64,000 nt of DNA from Paracoccaceae bacterium (GTDB lineage Bacteria > Pseudomonadota > Alphaproteobacteria > Rhodobacterales > Rhodobacteraceae), in assembly GCA_022843025.1 (NCBI GenBank), contig JALHOL010000001.1, positions 1 through 64,000 on the forward strand, read 5' to 3'. The translations under genes and the position numbers were made by a program. The notes below the pieces were generated by a model, which was not told the DNA's origin, did not search any database, and was given only the letters and a program-made list of their open reading frames with translations. This document shows, piece after piece, positions 40,127-48,740 of the stretch (its first letter is position 1; every line of letters begins with the position of its first letter).

Positions 40127-40391
40127 CGGCGGAATGGCGCCACACCTCAAACCGGACCCGCGCAATCTTGTAGGCGTCCAGTATGGCAATGGCCCAGACA
40201 AAGATCCCGCCCGCATATTTCCCGATCATCGACACGTCGGGTGCTGCGGTCTTCACCGTGTAAGCCCCTAGCAAGATTGTAAAAAACAAAAAGATCAATC
40301 CGCGCAGTGGCTGGCGGTTCACCACCTGCCCCACGCCGGGAAGGGCGATCGCGATGGCCAGAACCAGATAGGGGTTCCATGGTTTTCTCAT
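40107..40391 (-). CDS. Small membrane protein of unknown function
   Basis: 94 residues with two or three hydrophobic segments (LVLAIAIALPGVGQVV, GLIFLFFTILLGAYT, YAGGIFVWAIAILDAYKIAR). The arrangement NPYL, then GxGQ, then a closing D-AYK helix resembles small DUF membrane proteins with a glycine-rich first helix. The start overlaps the upstream gene by 4 bases, so the two are co-translated. The function is unknown. Confidence 0.7.
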   Translation of the reverse strand: MRKPWNPYLVLAIAIALPGVGQVVNRQPLRGLIFLFFTILLGAYTVKTAAPDVSMIGKYAGGIFVWAIAILDAYKIARVRFEVWRHSAVTPADS

Positions 40392-41080
40392 GCGCTGCGC
40401 CTTTCCTCGGTCTCTGCCATGACCGCGCTCCGCAGGGCCAGTGCCGCCGCCAGAAACGGGATCAGTCGCGCAGGTGGCAAAGGATCACGCCCCATCTCCG
40501 CATCCCGAAACAGCAGATAGCGCCCGCGATCGGCTTCCTCCGCCAGAAACACCAGCCGCACTCCGGCCGGTGTGATCAGAATTTCCTTCAGCCGGTCCGT
40601 ATCAACGGTCTCCATCACCTCGCGCAGGGCATCGGCAAAGGCCGCATGCCCCAGCGCATCGGTGCGAATGGCGCAATCGGGCGGAAATCCGGGCGGCGGC
40701 TGCACCTGCACCTGCACCGGCAAGCGAGAGAAATTCGTGAATGTTTCCATGCCCGTAGGCCGCAACAGCACGTCCAGCGTCCCGGTCACGGGCAGCGGCC
40801 CGGGCAGGCTGACCAGCACCCAAAGTGCGGGCAGTTTCCGCACGCTCAACGTATCCGGCACCACCTGAATGTCGAACTCTGCGCCCTCGCGCCGCCCCGC
40901 CATCCGGGGAAAGCCGGTCGCGGCCAGCTCGATCCTGACCTGTTCGAACAATACCGTCGCCGCGCCCAGAAACGCGCCGCGCCGCGCCGCCCGCGCTGCC
41001 TGCGCGCGTCGCAACAAAACCAGCACTACCCCCGCCGTGGCCGCGGCCAGCACCGCCCAGATCGCCGCTGCACTATCCAT
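40388..41080 (-). CDS. Membrane-anchored protein of unknown function
   Basis: 230 residues: one N-terminal helix (AAIWAVLAAATAGVVLVLL), a soluble body (WVLVSLPGPLPVTGTLDVLL, GFPPDCAIRTDALGHAAFAD, DRLKEILITPAGVRLVFLAE), and a hydrophobic C-terminal stretch. I do not recognise the family. A terminator lies just upstream at 41102-41130, so it is not simply the end of the transporter operon. It forms a two-gene unit with the small membrane protein that follows. Confidence 0.7.
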   Translation of the reverse strand: MDSAAAIWAVLAAATAGVVLVLLRRAQAARAARRGAFLGAATVLFEQVRIELAATGFPRMAGRREGAEFDIQVVPDTLSVRKLPALWVLVSLPGPLPVTGTLDVLLRPTGMETFTNFSRLPVQVQVQPPPGFPPDCAIRTDALGHAAFADALREVMETVDTDRLKEILITPAGVRLVFLAEEADRGRYLLFRDAEMGRDPLPPARLIPFLAAALALRSAVMAETEERRSA

Positions 41081-41101
41081 TACATTGATCTTTCTAATGA
41101 A

Positions 41102-41130
41102 AACCGGCCCACCACTGGGGCGGGCCGGTT
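41102..41130 (-). terminator. Terminator of the APC transporter operon
   Basis: Inverted repeat AACCGGCCC (41102-41110) and GGGCCGGTT (41122-41130). On the minus strand the hairpin is followed by TTCATTAG after a short T-run, directly after the permease stop. Confidence 0.7.
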
Positions 41131-41138
41131 CATTTGCG

Positions 41139-42578
41139 TCAATACCCGCGCGGTTTGGGCCAGGGCATCGTGAACTGATCCGCCCGTTTCACGAACCGAT
41201 AGCGCCAGAAGTGGAACCACAGCGACACCACGATATAGAAACTGACCATCGCGATAAGCTGCGTCCCGTATCCCAGGAACACCGCAAAATAGGTCACCGA
41301 ACACAGCGCCAGCAACACCAGCGCCGGGATCGGGTGGAACGGATGCACATAGCCCCGCTTGATCGTGTCGAGCGGCCATTTGCGGCGGAACATGATCACG
41401 TTGATGGGCATGAACGTATATCCCAGCAACCCCGACAGGATCGAGAAGGTGATCACCTGATCCAGCGGCGCCCCCAGCGCAAAGATCAGCGCGATGGGAA
41501 CCAGAAAGATGATCGCCCGGTACGGTGTCCGATAGGTCGGATGCACCGCACCAAACCATTGCGGCAGGTAATGGTCACGCCCCATCGAAAACCACGCCCG
41601 CGATGCATCATTGATGCAGCCATTGGCCGAAGCCAGCGTCGCAAACAGCGTCCCGAAGCCAAGGATCAGGATCAACGCATCAGACCCCGTCATCTGCGCC
41701 GCACTGAACAACGGTGCCACCGCGCCATTCACGCCATCGCCAAGGTATTCCCAAGGCAGATAACCCACGCAAATGTACCATGTCAGCGTCGCCGCGATCA
41801 GCAGCGTCATGATCCCCGCCAGCGTGCCAAAGGGCAGCGACCGCGCGGGCGAGCGCACTTCCTCTGCCGCCTGTGTCGTGCCTTCGATGCCCAGATAGAA
41901 CCACAGCCCGAAATGCATCGCCGCCAACACACCCAGCCAACCATAGGGCAGGGCGGCCTGCCCTGACATCAGATCGGCATGAGCCAGCATCGTGCTGTCG
42001 CTCCACGGGGCTGACGCAAAAAACAGAACAAGGATCGCACAAAAGGCAAAGGCTGTGATCACAAGGTTGAAGGTCAGCGTCGCCAGCACACCGCGATAGT
42101 TCAGCCAGGCCAGAAACACGATGGACAGAATGATGAACGGTCTTTGGTCAATCGCCTCCGTCGCCCCGGTCATGTCGGCGGCCACCGATATCAGATAGCC
42201 CAGCGTGATCGCATTTCCCGCCTCCAGCATCGTATAGGCAAACACAAGGTAAAGCCCCACGTTGAACGCCATAAGCGGCCCGACGATGTGCTTGGCCTGC
42301 GTATACTGCCCGCCTGCCGCCGCAACGGTGGATGTCACTTCGGAATCGATCATCGCCACGCAGGAATAAAGGATCCCCGCAAACCAGCAGGCGATCAGCG
42401 CTGCATAGGCCCCGCCTTTGCCAACGGCAAAGTTCCAGCCCATGTATTCGCCCACCAGCACGATCCCCACCCCCAACGCCCAGACATGGGCAGGGCCAAG
42501 AACGCGCAGCAGGCCAACTTTGGTGCCATGGGGGCCAATGCCATCCATGGTCTTGGACGTGATGTCCGTATCCGCCAT
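41139..42578 (-). CDS. APC-superfamily amino acid/amine permease
   Basis: 479-residue secondary transporter with about 12 hydrophobic segments. The first-helix unwinding signature is WALGVGIVLVGEYMGWNFAV (about 33-52); later landmarks are FGLWFYLGIEGTTQAAEEVR and ANGCINDASRAWFSMGRDHY. It is most like ethanolamine/putrescine-type APC permeases. It is the last gene after three small membrane-protein genes and lies divergent from mgsABC-gmaS, so uptake of methylamine or a methylated amine or amino acid is likely. Its ATG at 42578 is 12 bases from the preceding stop. Confidence 0.9.
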   Translation of the reverse strand: MADTDITSKTMDGIGPHGTKVGLLRVLGPAHVWALGVGIVLVGEYMGWNFAVGKGGAYAALIACWFAGILYSCVAMIDSEVTSTVAAAGGQYTQAKHIVGPLMAFNVGLYLVFAYTMLEAGNAITLGYLISVAADMTGATEAIDQRPFIILSIVFLAWLNYRGVLATLTFNLVITAFAFCAILVLFFASAPWSDSTMLAHADLMSGQAALPYGWLGVLAAMHFGLWFYLGIEGTTQAAEEVRSPARSLPFGTLAGIMTLLIAATLTWYICVGYLPWEYLGDGVNGAVAPLFSAAQMTGSDALILILGFGTLFATLASANGCINDASRAWFSMGRDHYLPQWFGAVHPTYRTPYRAIIFLVPIALIFALGAPLDQVITFSILSGLLGYTFMPINVIMFRRKWPLDTIKRGYVHPFHPIPALVLLALCSVTYFAVFLGYGTQLIAMVSFYIVVSLWFHFWRYRFVKRADQFTMPWPKPRGY

Positions 42579-42590
42579 GTGCCTATCCCC

Positions 42591-42767
42591 TCAAAGCTTG
42601 TGCTGTTCGGTCATGGCCTCGATCTCGCCTTCGCGGGAAGAGGTCAGGACATCTTCGGAATAGGTGCTGTCGGTGCGGTACCAATCCCACAGCATGTGCA
42701 GGGCAAACAGCGCTGACAGCGCCCAAGCCCCGTATTCGATCATCGACCAGAGTGGCATCTGTCCCAT
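42591..42767 (-). CDS. 58-residue single-helix membrane protein of the transporter operon
   Basis: Begins MGQMPLWSMIEYGAWALSAL, continues through a helix (FALHMLWDW) and ends in a hydrophilic tail with YSEDVLTSSREGEIEAM. The Trp-rich single helix and acidic cytoplasmic tail suggest a small accessory subunit. It lies between a 126-residue membrane protein (3 bases away) and the APC permease (12 bases), all in one direction. I do not know a named family for it. It is easily missed because of its length. Confidence 0.7.
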   Translation of the reverse strand: MGQMPLWSMIEYGAWALSALFALHMLWDWYRTDSTYSEDVLTSSREGEIEAMTEQHKL

Positions 42768-42770
42768 CCC

Positions 42771-43151
42771 CTATTTCCCGTCGAACTTCTCCGCGATCAC
42801 TTCGCGGTATTCCTGTTCGGACAGTTTCAGCATCATCGCGAAATACCCCACGATGACGATCACCATCAGCGCCAGCGCACCCCAGGTGAACGAATAGTCA
42901 AAGCGGGCAGTGATCATGTCAGCGGCCGAGGCCGGGTCAGCAAAACCCAGCGCATTCCAGCGCTCGACCATCACCGGGTTCTGGCCAAGGGATTCCCACG
43001 TCGGGTTGTCCATCGGCACGGGTGCCTTGCTCGATCCCGCCAAGCCCAGCCAAAGCGGAATGTAAAGCGCACCGATCGACAGGATCAGCAACACGATCAC
43101 GTCGATCATCTGGCCGATCTTGCTTTGTTTGGGCGGTATGTAACGTGCCAT
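42771..43151 (-). CDS. 126-residue two-helix membrane protein of the transporter operon
   Basis: Starts MARYIPPKQSKIGQMIDVIV after AGGTGAT. Helix one is about 14-38 (VIVLLILSIGALYIPLWLGL). A loop of about 45 residues follows (NPTWESLGQNPVMVERWNAL) and helix two is about 88-110 (WGALALMVIVIVGYFAMML), with a charged C-terminus. Two helices around a periplasmic loop would suit a transporter accessory subunit. It starts 4 bases after the upstream gene's stop. No family recognised. Confidence 0.75.
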   Translation of the reverse strand: MARYIPPKQSKIGQMIDVIVLLILSIGALYIPLWLGLAGSSKAPVPMDNPTWESLGQNPVMVERWNALGFADPASAADMITARFDYSFTWGALALMVIVIVGYFAMMLKLSEQEYREVIAEKFDGK

Positions 43152-43155
43152 CGGA

Positions 43156-43443
43156 TCACCTCTTGGCGGCACGGGCTTCATCAAGAAACTTGATGTCCAG
43201 CCCATACATGAAGTCGCGATCCTCGCGATAATGGTGCAGCATCGCCATGATCGCGGCGGTGTTCAGCACCAGGATGGCGCCTCCGCCGATTAACAGCATT
43301 GTCCGCGCGCCGGACGACGGCGCGAGAGACCAGGTGGCAATCGCCACAAAGATGACAGCCAGCCACAAACCGATGACGAAAGCCCAAGCAATGGACACGT
43401 CCCGTTTGTGCATGGTTTGAATCCTTGCACTCAGGTCTGACAC
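43156..43443 (-). CDS. Two-helix membrane protein, first gene of the transporter operon
   Basis: 95 residues if started at GTG 43443, which has a strong GGAGG site; an internal ATG at 43413 (MHKRDVS, after AAGGA) would give 85. Two helices: IAWAFVIGLWLAVIFVAIAT and MLLIGGGAILVLNTAAIMAM, then HHYREDRDFMYGLDIKFLDE. It opens a four-gene operon ending in the APC permease and is divergent from mgsA. Function unknown. Confidence 0.75.
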   Translation of the reverse strand: MSDLSARIQTMHKRDVSIAWAFVIGLWLAVIFVAIATWSLAPSSGARTMLLIGGGAILVLNTAAIMAMLHHYREDRDFMYGLDIKFLDEARAAKR

Positions 43444-43523
43444 AGTTCCCTCCCTGGGCCCTTCTTATACCTGTTCCGCGTCCGGCCCGTGGCGCGCAGG
43501 TGTTCTCTGTGTGTGAACTTTCT

Positions 43524-43537
43524 TTTCCCTAGGGAAA
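43524..43537. promoter_or_regulatory. Perfect 14-bp palindrome in the transporter/mgs divergent promoter
   Basis: TTTCCCTAGGGAAA, in the 246-base gap between the two divergent operons of the methylamine locus. It is the best dyad in that gap and a candidate operator for a shared regulator. Confidence 0.45.
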
Positions 43538-43689
43538 CACCCCTGCGGCATGCTGTCAAAGGATTTGCTCATAAAATGGGCGGAATCAAAAAATCATTGC
43601 CCACCAGTTAAAAAAGTTTCTTCCCAGTTGAGCCGTGCAATCTTCGGTGCTAGCCTCCCCTCAGAACCTGAACCAAGGGAGTCGACGCC

Positions 43690-44586
43690 ATGTGCGGAAT
43701 CGTCGGTCTTTTCCTGAAAGACCCAAAACTTGAGCCTCAGCTCGGTGCCATGCTCACCGATATGCTCATCACCATGACAGACCGCGGCCCCGACAGCGCC
43801 GGAATCGCAATCTACGGCCGCCCGGAAAAGGGCCGTGCCAAGCTGACCGTGCAATCCGCTGACCCCGATACCGATTTCGCCACCCTGACGGATGATCTTG
43901 GCCGCGCCATCGCCGCCAAGGTGACGGGCCATGTCAAGGATACCCACATGGTCCTTGAACTGCCCGAAGACCGGCTGGACGCCGCTCGCCACGCCATGCG
44001 CGACCTGCGCCCCCGTGCCAAGGTGATGTCGGCGGGTGAAGGTATTGAAATCTACAAGGAAGTCGGCCTTCCCAAAGATGTCGCCGCCCGCTTCGAAGTG
44101 GCCCGCATGTCCGGCACCCACGGCATCGGCCACACCCGCATGGCCACCGAATCCGCCGTCACCACCATGGGCGCGCACCCCTTCTCCACGGGCGCGGATC
44201 AGTGCCTCGTCCACAATGGCTCGCTGTCCAATCACAACTCCGTCCGCCGCGTGCTGAAACAGGCGGGCATGACGTTCGAAACCGAAAATGACACCGAAGT
44301 CGCCGCCGCCTTCATCAGCCACAAACTGCAAGAAGGCGCCAAACTGGGCGAGGCGATGGAGGCCACGCTGACAGACCTCGACGGCTTCTTCACCTTCGTC
44401 GTCGGCACCAAGAACGGCTTTGGCGTCGTCCGCGATCCTATCGCCTGCAAGCCCGCCGTCATGGCCGAAACCGATCAATACGTCGCCTTCGGATCGGAAT
44501 ACCGCGCCATGGTAAACCTGCCGGGCATCGACAATGCCCGCGTCTGGGAACCCGAACCCGCCACCGTCTACTTCTGGGAACGCTGA
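43690..44586 (+). CDS. mgsA: N-methylglutamate synthase subunit A (class II glutamine amidotransferase-like)
   Basis: 298 residues with the Ntn-type glutaminase domain of glutamate synthase. Cys2 (MCGIVGLFLKDP) becomes the N-terminal nucleophile; TDRGPDSAGIAIYG, HTRMATESAVTTMGAHPF and HNGSLSNHNSVRRVLK are conserved. In the N-methylglutamate pathway this subunit would act on gamma-glutamylmethylamide and release methylamine to the synthase core. AGGGAG precedes the ATG. First gene of mgsABC-gmaS. Confidence 0.9.
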   Translation: MCGIVGLFLKDPKLEPQLGAMLTDMLITMTDRGPDSAGIAIYGRPEKGRAKLTVQSADPDTDFATLTDDLGRAIAAKVTGHVKDTHMVLELPEDRLDAARHAMRDLRPRAKVMSAGEGIEIYKEVGLPKDVAARFEVARMSGTHGIGHTRMATESAVTTMGAHPFSTGADQCLVHNGSLSNHNSVRRVLKQAGMTFETENDTEVAAAFISHKLQEGAKLGEAMEATLTDLDGFFTFVVGTKNGFGVVRDPIACKPAVMAETDQYVAFGSEYRAMVNLPGIDNARVWEPEPATVYFWER

Positions 44587-44589
44587 TTC

Positions 44590-45279
44590 ATGCAGACTTT
44601 CGACCTTGCCGCCCAAGGCCTGCGCGCGCTGAACTCCACCCTTCATGGCCTCAAGGGCCAGACCAACATGACCGCCTGGGAAGTCATCAACCCCAAGGGC
44701 GCGCATGCCATCGCCGTGGGGCTTGATGCCCCCGTCGATGTCACCGTGCGCGGCTCCACCGGCTACTACTGCGCGGGAATGAACAAACAGGCCACCGTCC
44801 GCGTCAAGGGCTCTGCCGGGCCGGGCGTGGCGGAAAACATGATGTCCGGCACCGTCATCATCGACGGCGACGCCAGCCAATATGCCGGGGCCACCGGGCG
44901 CGGCGGCCTTCTGGTCATCAAAGGCAACGCCTCATCGCGCTGCGGCATTTCGATGAAGGGGATCGACATCGTGGTCCATGGCAACATCGGACACATGTCC
45001 GCCTTCATGGCGCAATCGGGCAACATGGTTGTTCTGGGCGACGCGGGCGAAGCACTGGGCGACTCGCTCTACGAGGCGCGCCTCTTCGTGCGCGGTTCGG
45101 TCAAATCCCTTGGTGCCGACTGCATCGAGAAAGAGATGCGCCCCGAACACCTCGCCATCCTTGCCGATCTGCTAAAGCGTGGCGAAGCCGACCATCTGGC
45201 CAAGCCCGAAGATTTCAAACGCTACGGCTCTGCCCGCAAGCTTTACACTTTCAATATCGACAACGCGTCGTCCTACTGA
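44590..45279 (+). CDS. mgsB: N-methylglutamate synthase subunit B (GXGXG domain)
   Basis: 229 residues forming the right-handed beta-helix GXGXG domain equivalent to the C-terminal part of glutamate synthase. Repeats such as GSTGYYCAGMNKQATVRVKG, GTVIIDGDASQYAGATGRGG and SGNMVVLGDAGEALGDSLYE are visible. It has a structural role in channelling between glutaminase and FMN sites. It follows mgsA by 3 bases. Confidence 0.9.
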   Translation: MQTFDLAAQGLRALNSTLHGLKGQTNMTAWEVINPKGAHAIAVGLDAPVDVTVRGSTGYYCAGMNKQATVRVKGSAGPGVAENMMSGTVIIDGDASQYAGATGRGGLLVIKGNASSRCGISMKGIDIVVHGNIGHMSAFMAQSGNMVVLGDAGEALGDSLYEARLFVRGSVKSLGADCIEKEMRPEHLAILADLLKRGEADHLAKPEDFKRYGSARKLYTFNIDNASSY

Positions 45280-45291
45280 GGCATCCGAAGA

Positions 45292-46620
45292 ATGAGCGAT
45301 TTCCCCACAACGCCGCCCAAGATGTCGTGGACGTTCAACAACGACGTCAACGCCGAAATCCGCCGTGCTGCAGCCACTGGCATCTATGACATTCGCGGTG
45401 GTGGCTCCAAACGCAAGCTGCCGCATTTCGACGATCTGCTGTTCCTCGGGGCCTCCATCAGCCGCTATCCGTTGGAAGGCTACCGCGAAAAATGCGCCAC
45501 CGACGTCTGGCTCGGCACCCGCTTCGCCAAGAACCCGATCCATCTGGATATCCCCGTCACCATCGCCGGCATGTCCTTTGGCGCGCTCTCCGGCCCCGCC
45601 AAGGAAGCGCTCGGTCGCGGGGCTTCTGCGGCGGGCACCTCCACCACCACAGGTGATGGCGGGATGACGGAAGAAGAACGGGGTCACTCCAAAACCCTCG
45701 TCTATCAATACCTTCCCTCGCGCTATGGGATGAACCCCGATGACCTCCGCCGCGCGGACGCGATCGAGGTAGTGGTGGGGCAGGGGGCAAAGCCCGGCGG
45801 CGGCGGCATGCTGCTGGGGCAAAAGATTTCCGACCGCGTCGCCATGATGCGCAACCTGCCCAAGGGCATCGACCAGCGCTCTGCCTGCCGCCACCCCGAT
45901 TGGACGGGGCCGGATGACCTTGAAATCAAGATCCTCGAACTGCGCGAAATCACCAATTGGGAAAAGCCGATCTACATCAAGGTCGGCGGCGCGCGCCCCT
46001 ATTACGACACGGCGCTGGCGGTAAAGGCGGGCGCTGATGTGGTGGTGCTGGATGGTATGCAGGGCGGCACCGCAGCCACGCAGGACGTCTTCATCGAAAA
46101 CGTCGGCATGCCCATCCTCGCCTGCATCCCGCAAGCGGTAAAGGCGCTGCAAGACCTTGGCATGCACCGCAAGGTGCAGCTCATCGTCTCGGGCGGTATC
46201 CGCTCGGGCGCCGATGTGGCCAAAGCCATGGCGCTTGGCGCGGATGCCGTGGCCATCGGCACGGCGGCCCTGATCGCGCTGGGCGACAATGACCCGGCGC
46301 TCGAGGCCGAATACAACAAGCTCGGCACCACCGCCGGGGCCTATGACGACTGGCACGAAGGCAAAGACCCGGCCGGGATCACCACGCAGGACCCCGAACT
46401 GTTCAAACGCTTCGACCCCATCCTCGGCGGTCGCCGCCTGAAGAACTACCTCAAGGTGATGACGCTGGAAGCACAGACAATCGCCCGCGCCTGCGGCAAG
46501 AATCACCTCCACAATCTCGAACCCGAAGATCTCTGCGCGCTGACTATCGAAGCCGCCGCCATGGCAGGCGTCCCGCTGGCTGGCACGAACTGGATACCGG
46601 GCCGCAACGGCGGATTCTGA
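45292..46620 (+). CDS. mgsC: N-methylglutamate synthase subunit C (FMN-binding glutamate synthase core)
   Basis: 442-residue TIM-barrel FMN enzyme related to the synthase domain of GltB. Signature stretches: IAGMSFGALSGPAKEALGRG, TSTTTGDGGMTEEER, GQGAKPGGGGMLLGQKIS and VSGGIRSGADVAKAMALGAD, then AVAIGTAALIALG. With MgsA and MgsB it would transfer methylamine to 2-oxoglutarate, forming N-methylglutamate. It lies 12 bases after mgsB and 44 before gmaS. Confidence 0.9.
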   Translation: MSDFPTTPPKMSWTFNNDVNAEIRRAAATGIYDIRGGGSKRKLPHFDDLLFLGASISRYPLEGYREKCATDVWLGTRFAKNPIHLDIPVTIAGMSFGALSGPAKEALGRGASAAGTSTTTGDGGMTEEERGHSKTLVYQYLPSRYGMNPDDLRRADAIEVVVGQGAKPGGGGMLLGQKISDRVAMMRNLPKGIDQRSACRHPDWTGPDDLEIKILELREITNWEKPIYIKVGGARPYYDTALAVKAGADVVVLDGMQGGTAATQDVFIENVGMPILACIPQAVKALQDLGMHRKVQLIVSGGIRSGADVAKAMALGADAVAIGTAALIALGDNDPALEAEYNKLGTTAGAYDDWHEGKDPAGITTQDPELFKRFDPILGGRRLKNYLKVMTLEAQTIARACGKNHLHNLEPEDLCALTIEAAAMAGVPLAGTNWIPGRNGGF

Positions 46621-46664
46621 AAACAACGGCACAAAGCCGATCTAAAAAGGACAGGGAGCTAGAC

Positions 46665-47971
46665 ATGGCCAAAGATCTTGCCAAATGGGCAAAGGACAAG
46701 GGCGTCAAGTATTTCATGATTTCCTATACCGATCTGTTCGGTAGTCAGCGCGCCAAACTCGTGCCGACACAGGCGATCAACGATATGGCCGAAGAAGGGG
46801 CAGGTTTCGCCGGGTTCGCCACCTGGCTTGATCTCACCCCCGCCCATCCGGACCTGATGGCCGTGCCGGATGCCTCATCCGCAATTCAACTGCCGTGGAA
46901 GAAAGATGTGGCCTGGGTCGCTGCCCGCGCCACGATGGAAGGCAAGCTCGTCGATCAGGCCCCGCGCAACGTGCTGGAAAAGCTGGTCGGCGAAGCCGCC
47001 AAGGAAGGTCTGCGCGTCAAGACGGGGGTGGAACCGGAATTCTTCATCCTCAACGCCGAAGGCAATGCCGCCTCCGACATCTACGACACGGCGGAAAAGC
47101 CCTGTTACGACCAACAGGCGATCATGCGCCGTTACGACGTCATCTCCGAAATTTGCGATTACATGCTCGAACTGGGCTGGGAGGCCTATCAGAACGACCA
47201 TGAAGACGCGATCGGCCAGTTCGAGATGAACTGGAAATACGACGACGCGCTGCAAACCGCCGACAAGCACAGCTTCTTCAAATTCATGGTGAAGTCTGTC
47301 GCTGAAAAGCACGGCTTCCGTGCCACCTTCATGCCCAAACCGTTCAAGGGCCTTACCGGTCCGGCTGCCACGCCCATATCTCGGTCTGGTCGCCGGACGG
47401 CAAGTCCAACGCCTTCTCTGACCCGACGAAGGAACTGTCGCTGTCCGATCAGGGCCGCAATTTCCTCGGCGGCATCATGAAACACGCCTCGGCCCTTGCC
47501 GCCATCTGCAACCCGACCGTGAACAGCTACAAGCGCATCAACGCCCCCCGCACCTCATCCGGCGCGACATGGGCACCCAATACCGTGACATGGACCGGCA
47601 ACAACCGCACCCACATGGTCCGCGTCCCCGGCCCCGGTCGGTTCGAGTTGCGCCTGCCCGATGGCGCGGCCAACCCCTACCTGCTTCAGGCCGTCATCAT
47701 CGCCGCAGGCCTTGATGGCGTGCGCACCAAGGCCGACCCCGGCCGCCGCTATGACATCGACATGTACCAGCAGGGCCATACCGTGAAGGGCGCACCAAAA
47801 CTGCCGCTCAACCTGCTCGATGCCCTGCGCGAATACGACAAGGACAAGACGCTGAAATCCATGATGGGCGACGAATTCTCGGCGGCCTATCTGAAGCTCA
47901 AGCACAAGGAATGGGATAGCTTCGTCTCCCACTTCTCGCGCTGGGAGCATGAGAACACACTCGATATCTGA
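46665..47971 (+). pseudogene. gmaS: Gamma-glutamylmethylamide synthetase, frameshifted
   Basis: GS-like enzyme that ligates methylamine to glutamate with ATP, the entry step of the pathway. The N-terminal part (46665-47360, from MAKDLAKWAKDKG to PFKGLTG) and the rest (from 47363, GCHAHISVWSPDGKS to the C-terminus at 47971) lie in different frames. One base is missing at about 47360/47361, where the family has LTGSGCHAHIS, the glutamate-binding motif. Restored, the protein would be about 435 residues, the normal length. Everything else looks intact (PGPGRFELRLPDGAANPYLL, VEPEFFILNAEG). It may be a real loss, a programmed shift, or a sequencing error. Read as is, the first frame stops near 47480 without the C-terminal domain. 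Confidence 0.88.
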
Positions 47972-47998
47972 TCCGCCTTCCCCCGAGGGCGCACCTCA

Positions 47999-48029
47999 CC
48001 CGCCAGAGCGATCTGGCGGGTTTTCTTTT
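47999..48029 (+). terminator. Rho-independent terminator of the mgs-gmaS operon
   Basis: CCCGCCAGA, loop GCGA, TCTGGCGGG (47999-48020), then TTTTCTTTTG, 28 bases after gmaS. Confidence 0.92.
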
Positions 48030-48148
48030 GCGTGGGCTGCGGCCTTAAGGAACCCCGGCCCTGTGCCTGACCCGCGGCCTCCCCACGCGCCTCATGCCCC
48101 AGCCCGTCAAGAGCGAGCCGAGTCGAGCCAAGCTATGGTCAGGGTCAC

Positions 48149-48185
48149 TTGATCTTGCGTGCCTGATAAATTATACAGTGTATAA
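48149..48185 (+). promoter_or_regulatory. Promoter with TetR-type operator over the -10
   Basis: -35 TTGATC (48149-48154), 17 bases, -10 TATACA (48172-48177). A perfect dyad TTATACA-G-TGTATAA (48171-48185) covers the -10; the arms extend with one mismatch. It lies 19 bases before the DHFR-like gene, whose operon encodes a TetR protein. Confidence 0.75.
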
Positions 48186-48203
48186 ATTATTGGGAGCCGC
48201 CTC

Positions 48204-48740
48204 ATGCCAATAACCGGCCACGTCTTCATCGCCACAAGCCTCGATGGCTTCATCGCCCGTCCGGATGGCACGCTGGATTGGCTGATCTCCCGCGATGCCC
48301 CGGATGAAGACCACGGCTACACCACCTTCATCGCCCGCATGGATTGCATCGTCATGGGGCGCGGCACTTATGAGGCGGTCCTTGGCTTTCCCGAATGGCC
48401 CTACAGCTTACCCGTGCTCGTCCTGTCGGCAGCGCTTGCAGGCCAACCCGTCCCTGATGCCCTGCGCGGCAAGGTCACTTTCGCTGCCCTCACCCCGGAA
48501 CAGGCCATGGACCACCTCGCCGCTCAGGGCCACCACCGTGCCTATGTCGATGGCGGGCAGATCGTCCAATCCTTCCTGCGTGCGGGCCTGATTTCCGACA
48601 TGACCATCACCACTGCGCCCGTCCTCATCGGGCAAGGCCGCCCGCTCTTCGGTACCCTCCCGCAGGACATCCCGCTGATCCACACCGGGACCACCGCCTT
48701 CCCCTCTGGCCTCGTCCAATCCACATGGCGCATGGCATGA
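48204..48740 (+). CDS. Dihydrofolate reductase-fold protein (RibD C-terminal type)
   Basis: 178-residue NADPH-type reductase fold: HVFIATSLDGFIARPDGTLD at the N-terminus, MDCIVMGRGTYEAVLGFPEW, and HHRAYVDGGQIVQSFLRAG. This is the DHFR-like RibD_C family, not the essential FolA. ATG at 48204 follows GGGAG. The substrate is unknown. It is probably repressed by the downstream TetR gene, with which it overlaps by 4 bases. Confidence 0.88.
   Translation: MPITGHVFIATSLDGFIARPDGTLDWLISRDAPDEDHGYTTFIARMDCIVMGRGTYEAVLGFPEWPYSLPVLVLSAALAGQPVPDALRGKVTFAALTPEQAMDHLAAQGHHRAYVDGGQIVQSFLRAGLISDMTITTAPVLIGQGRPLFGTLPQDIPLIHTGTTAFPSGLVQSTWRMA

Noticed and set aside
45172-46632. 486-codon minus-strand frame opposite mgsC
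   Set aside because: Entirely covered by the conserved FMN synthase gene on the other strand.
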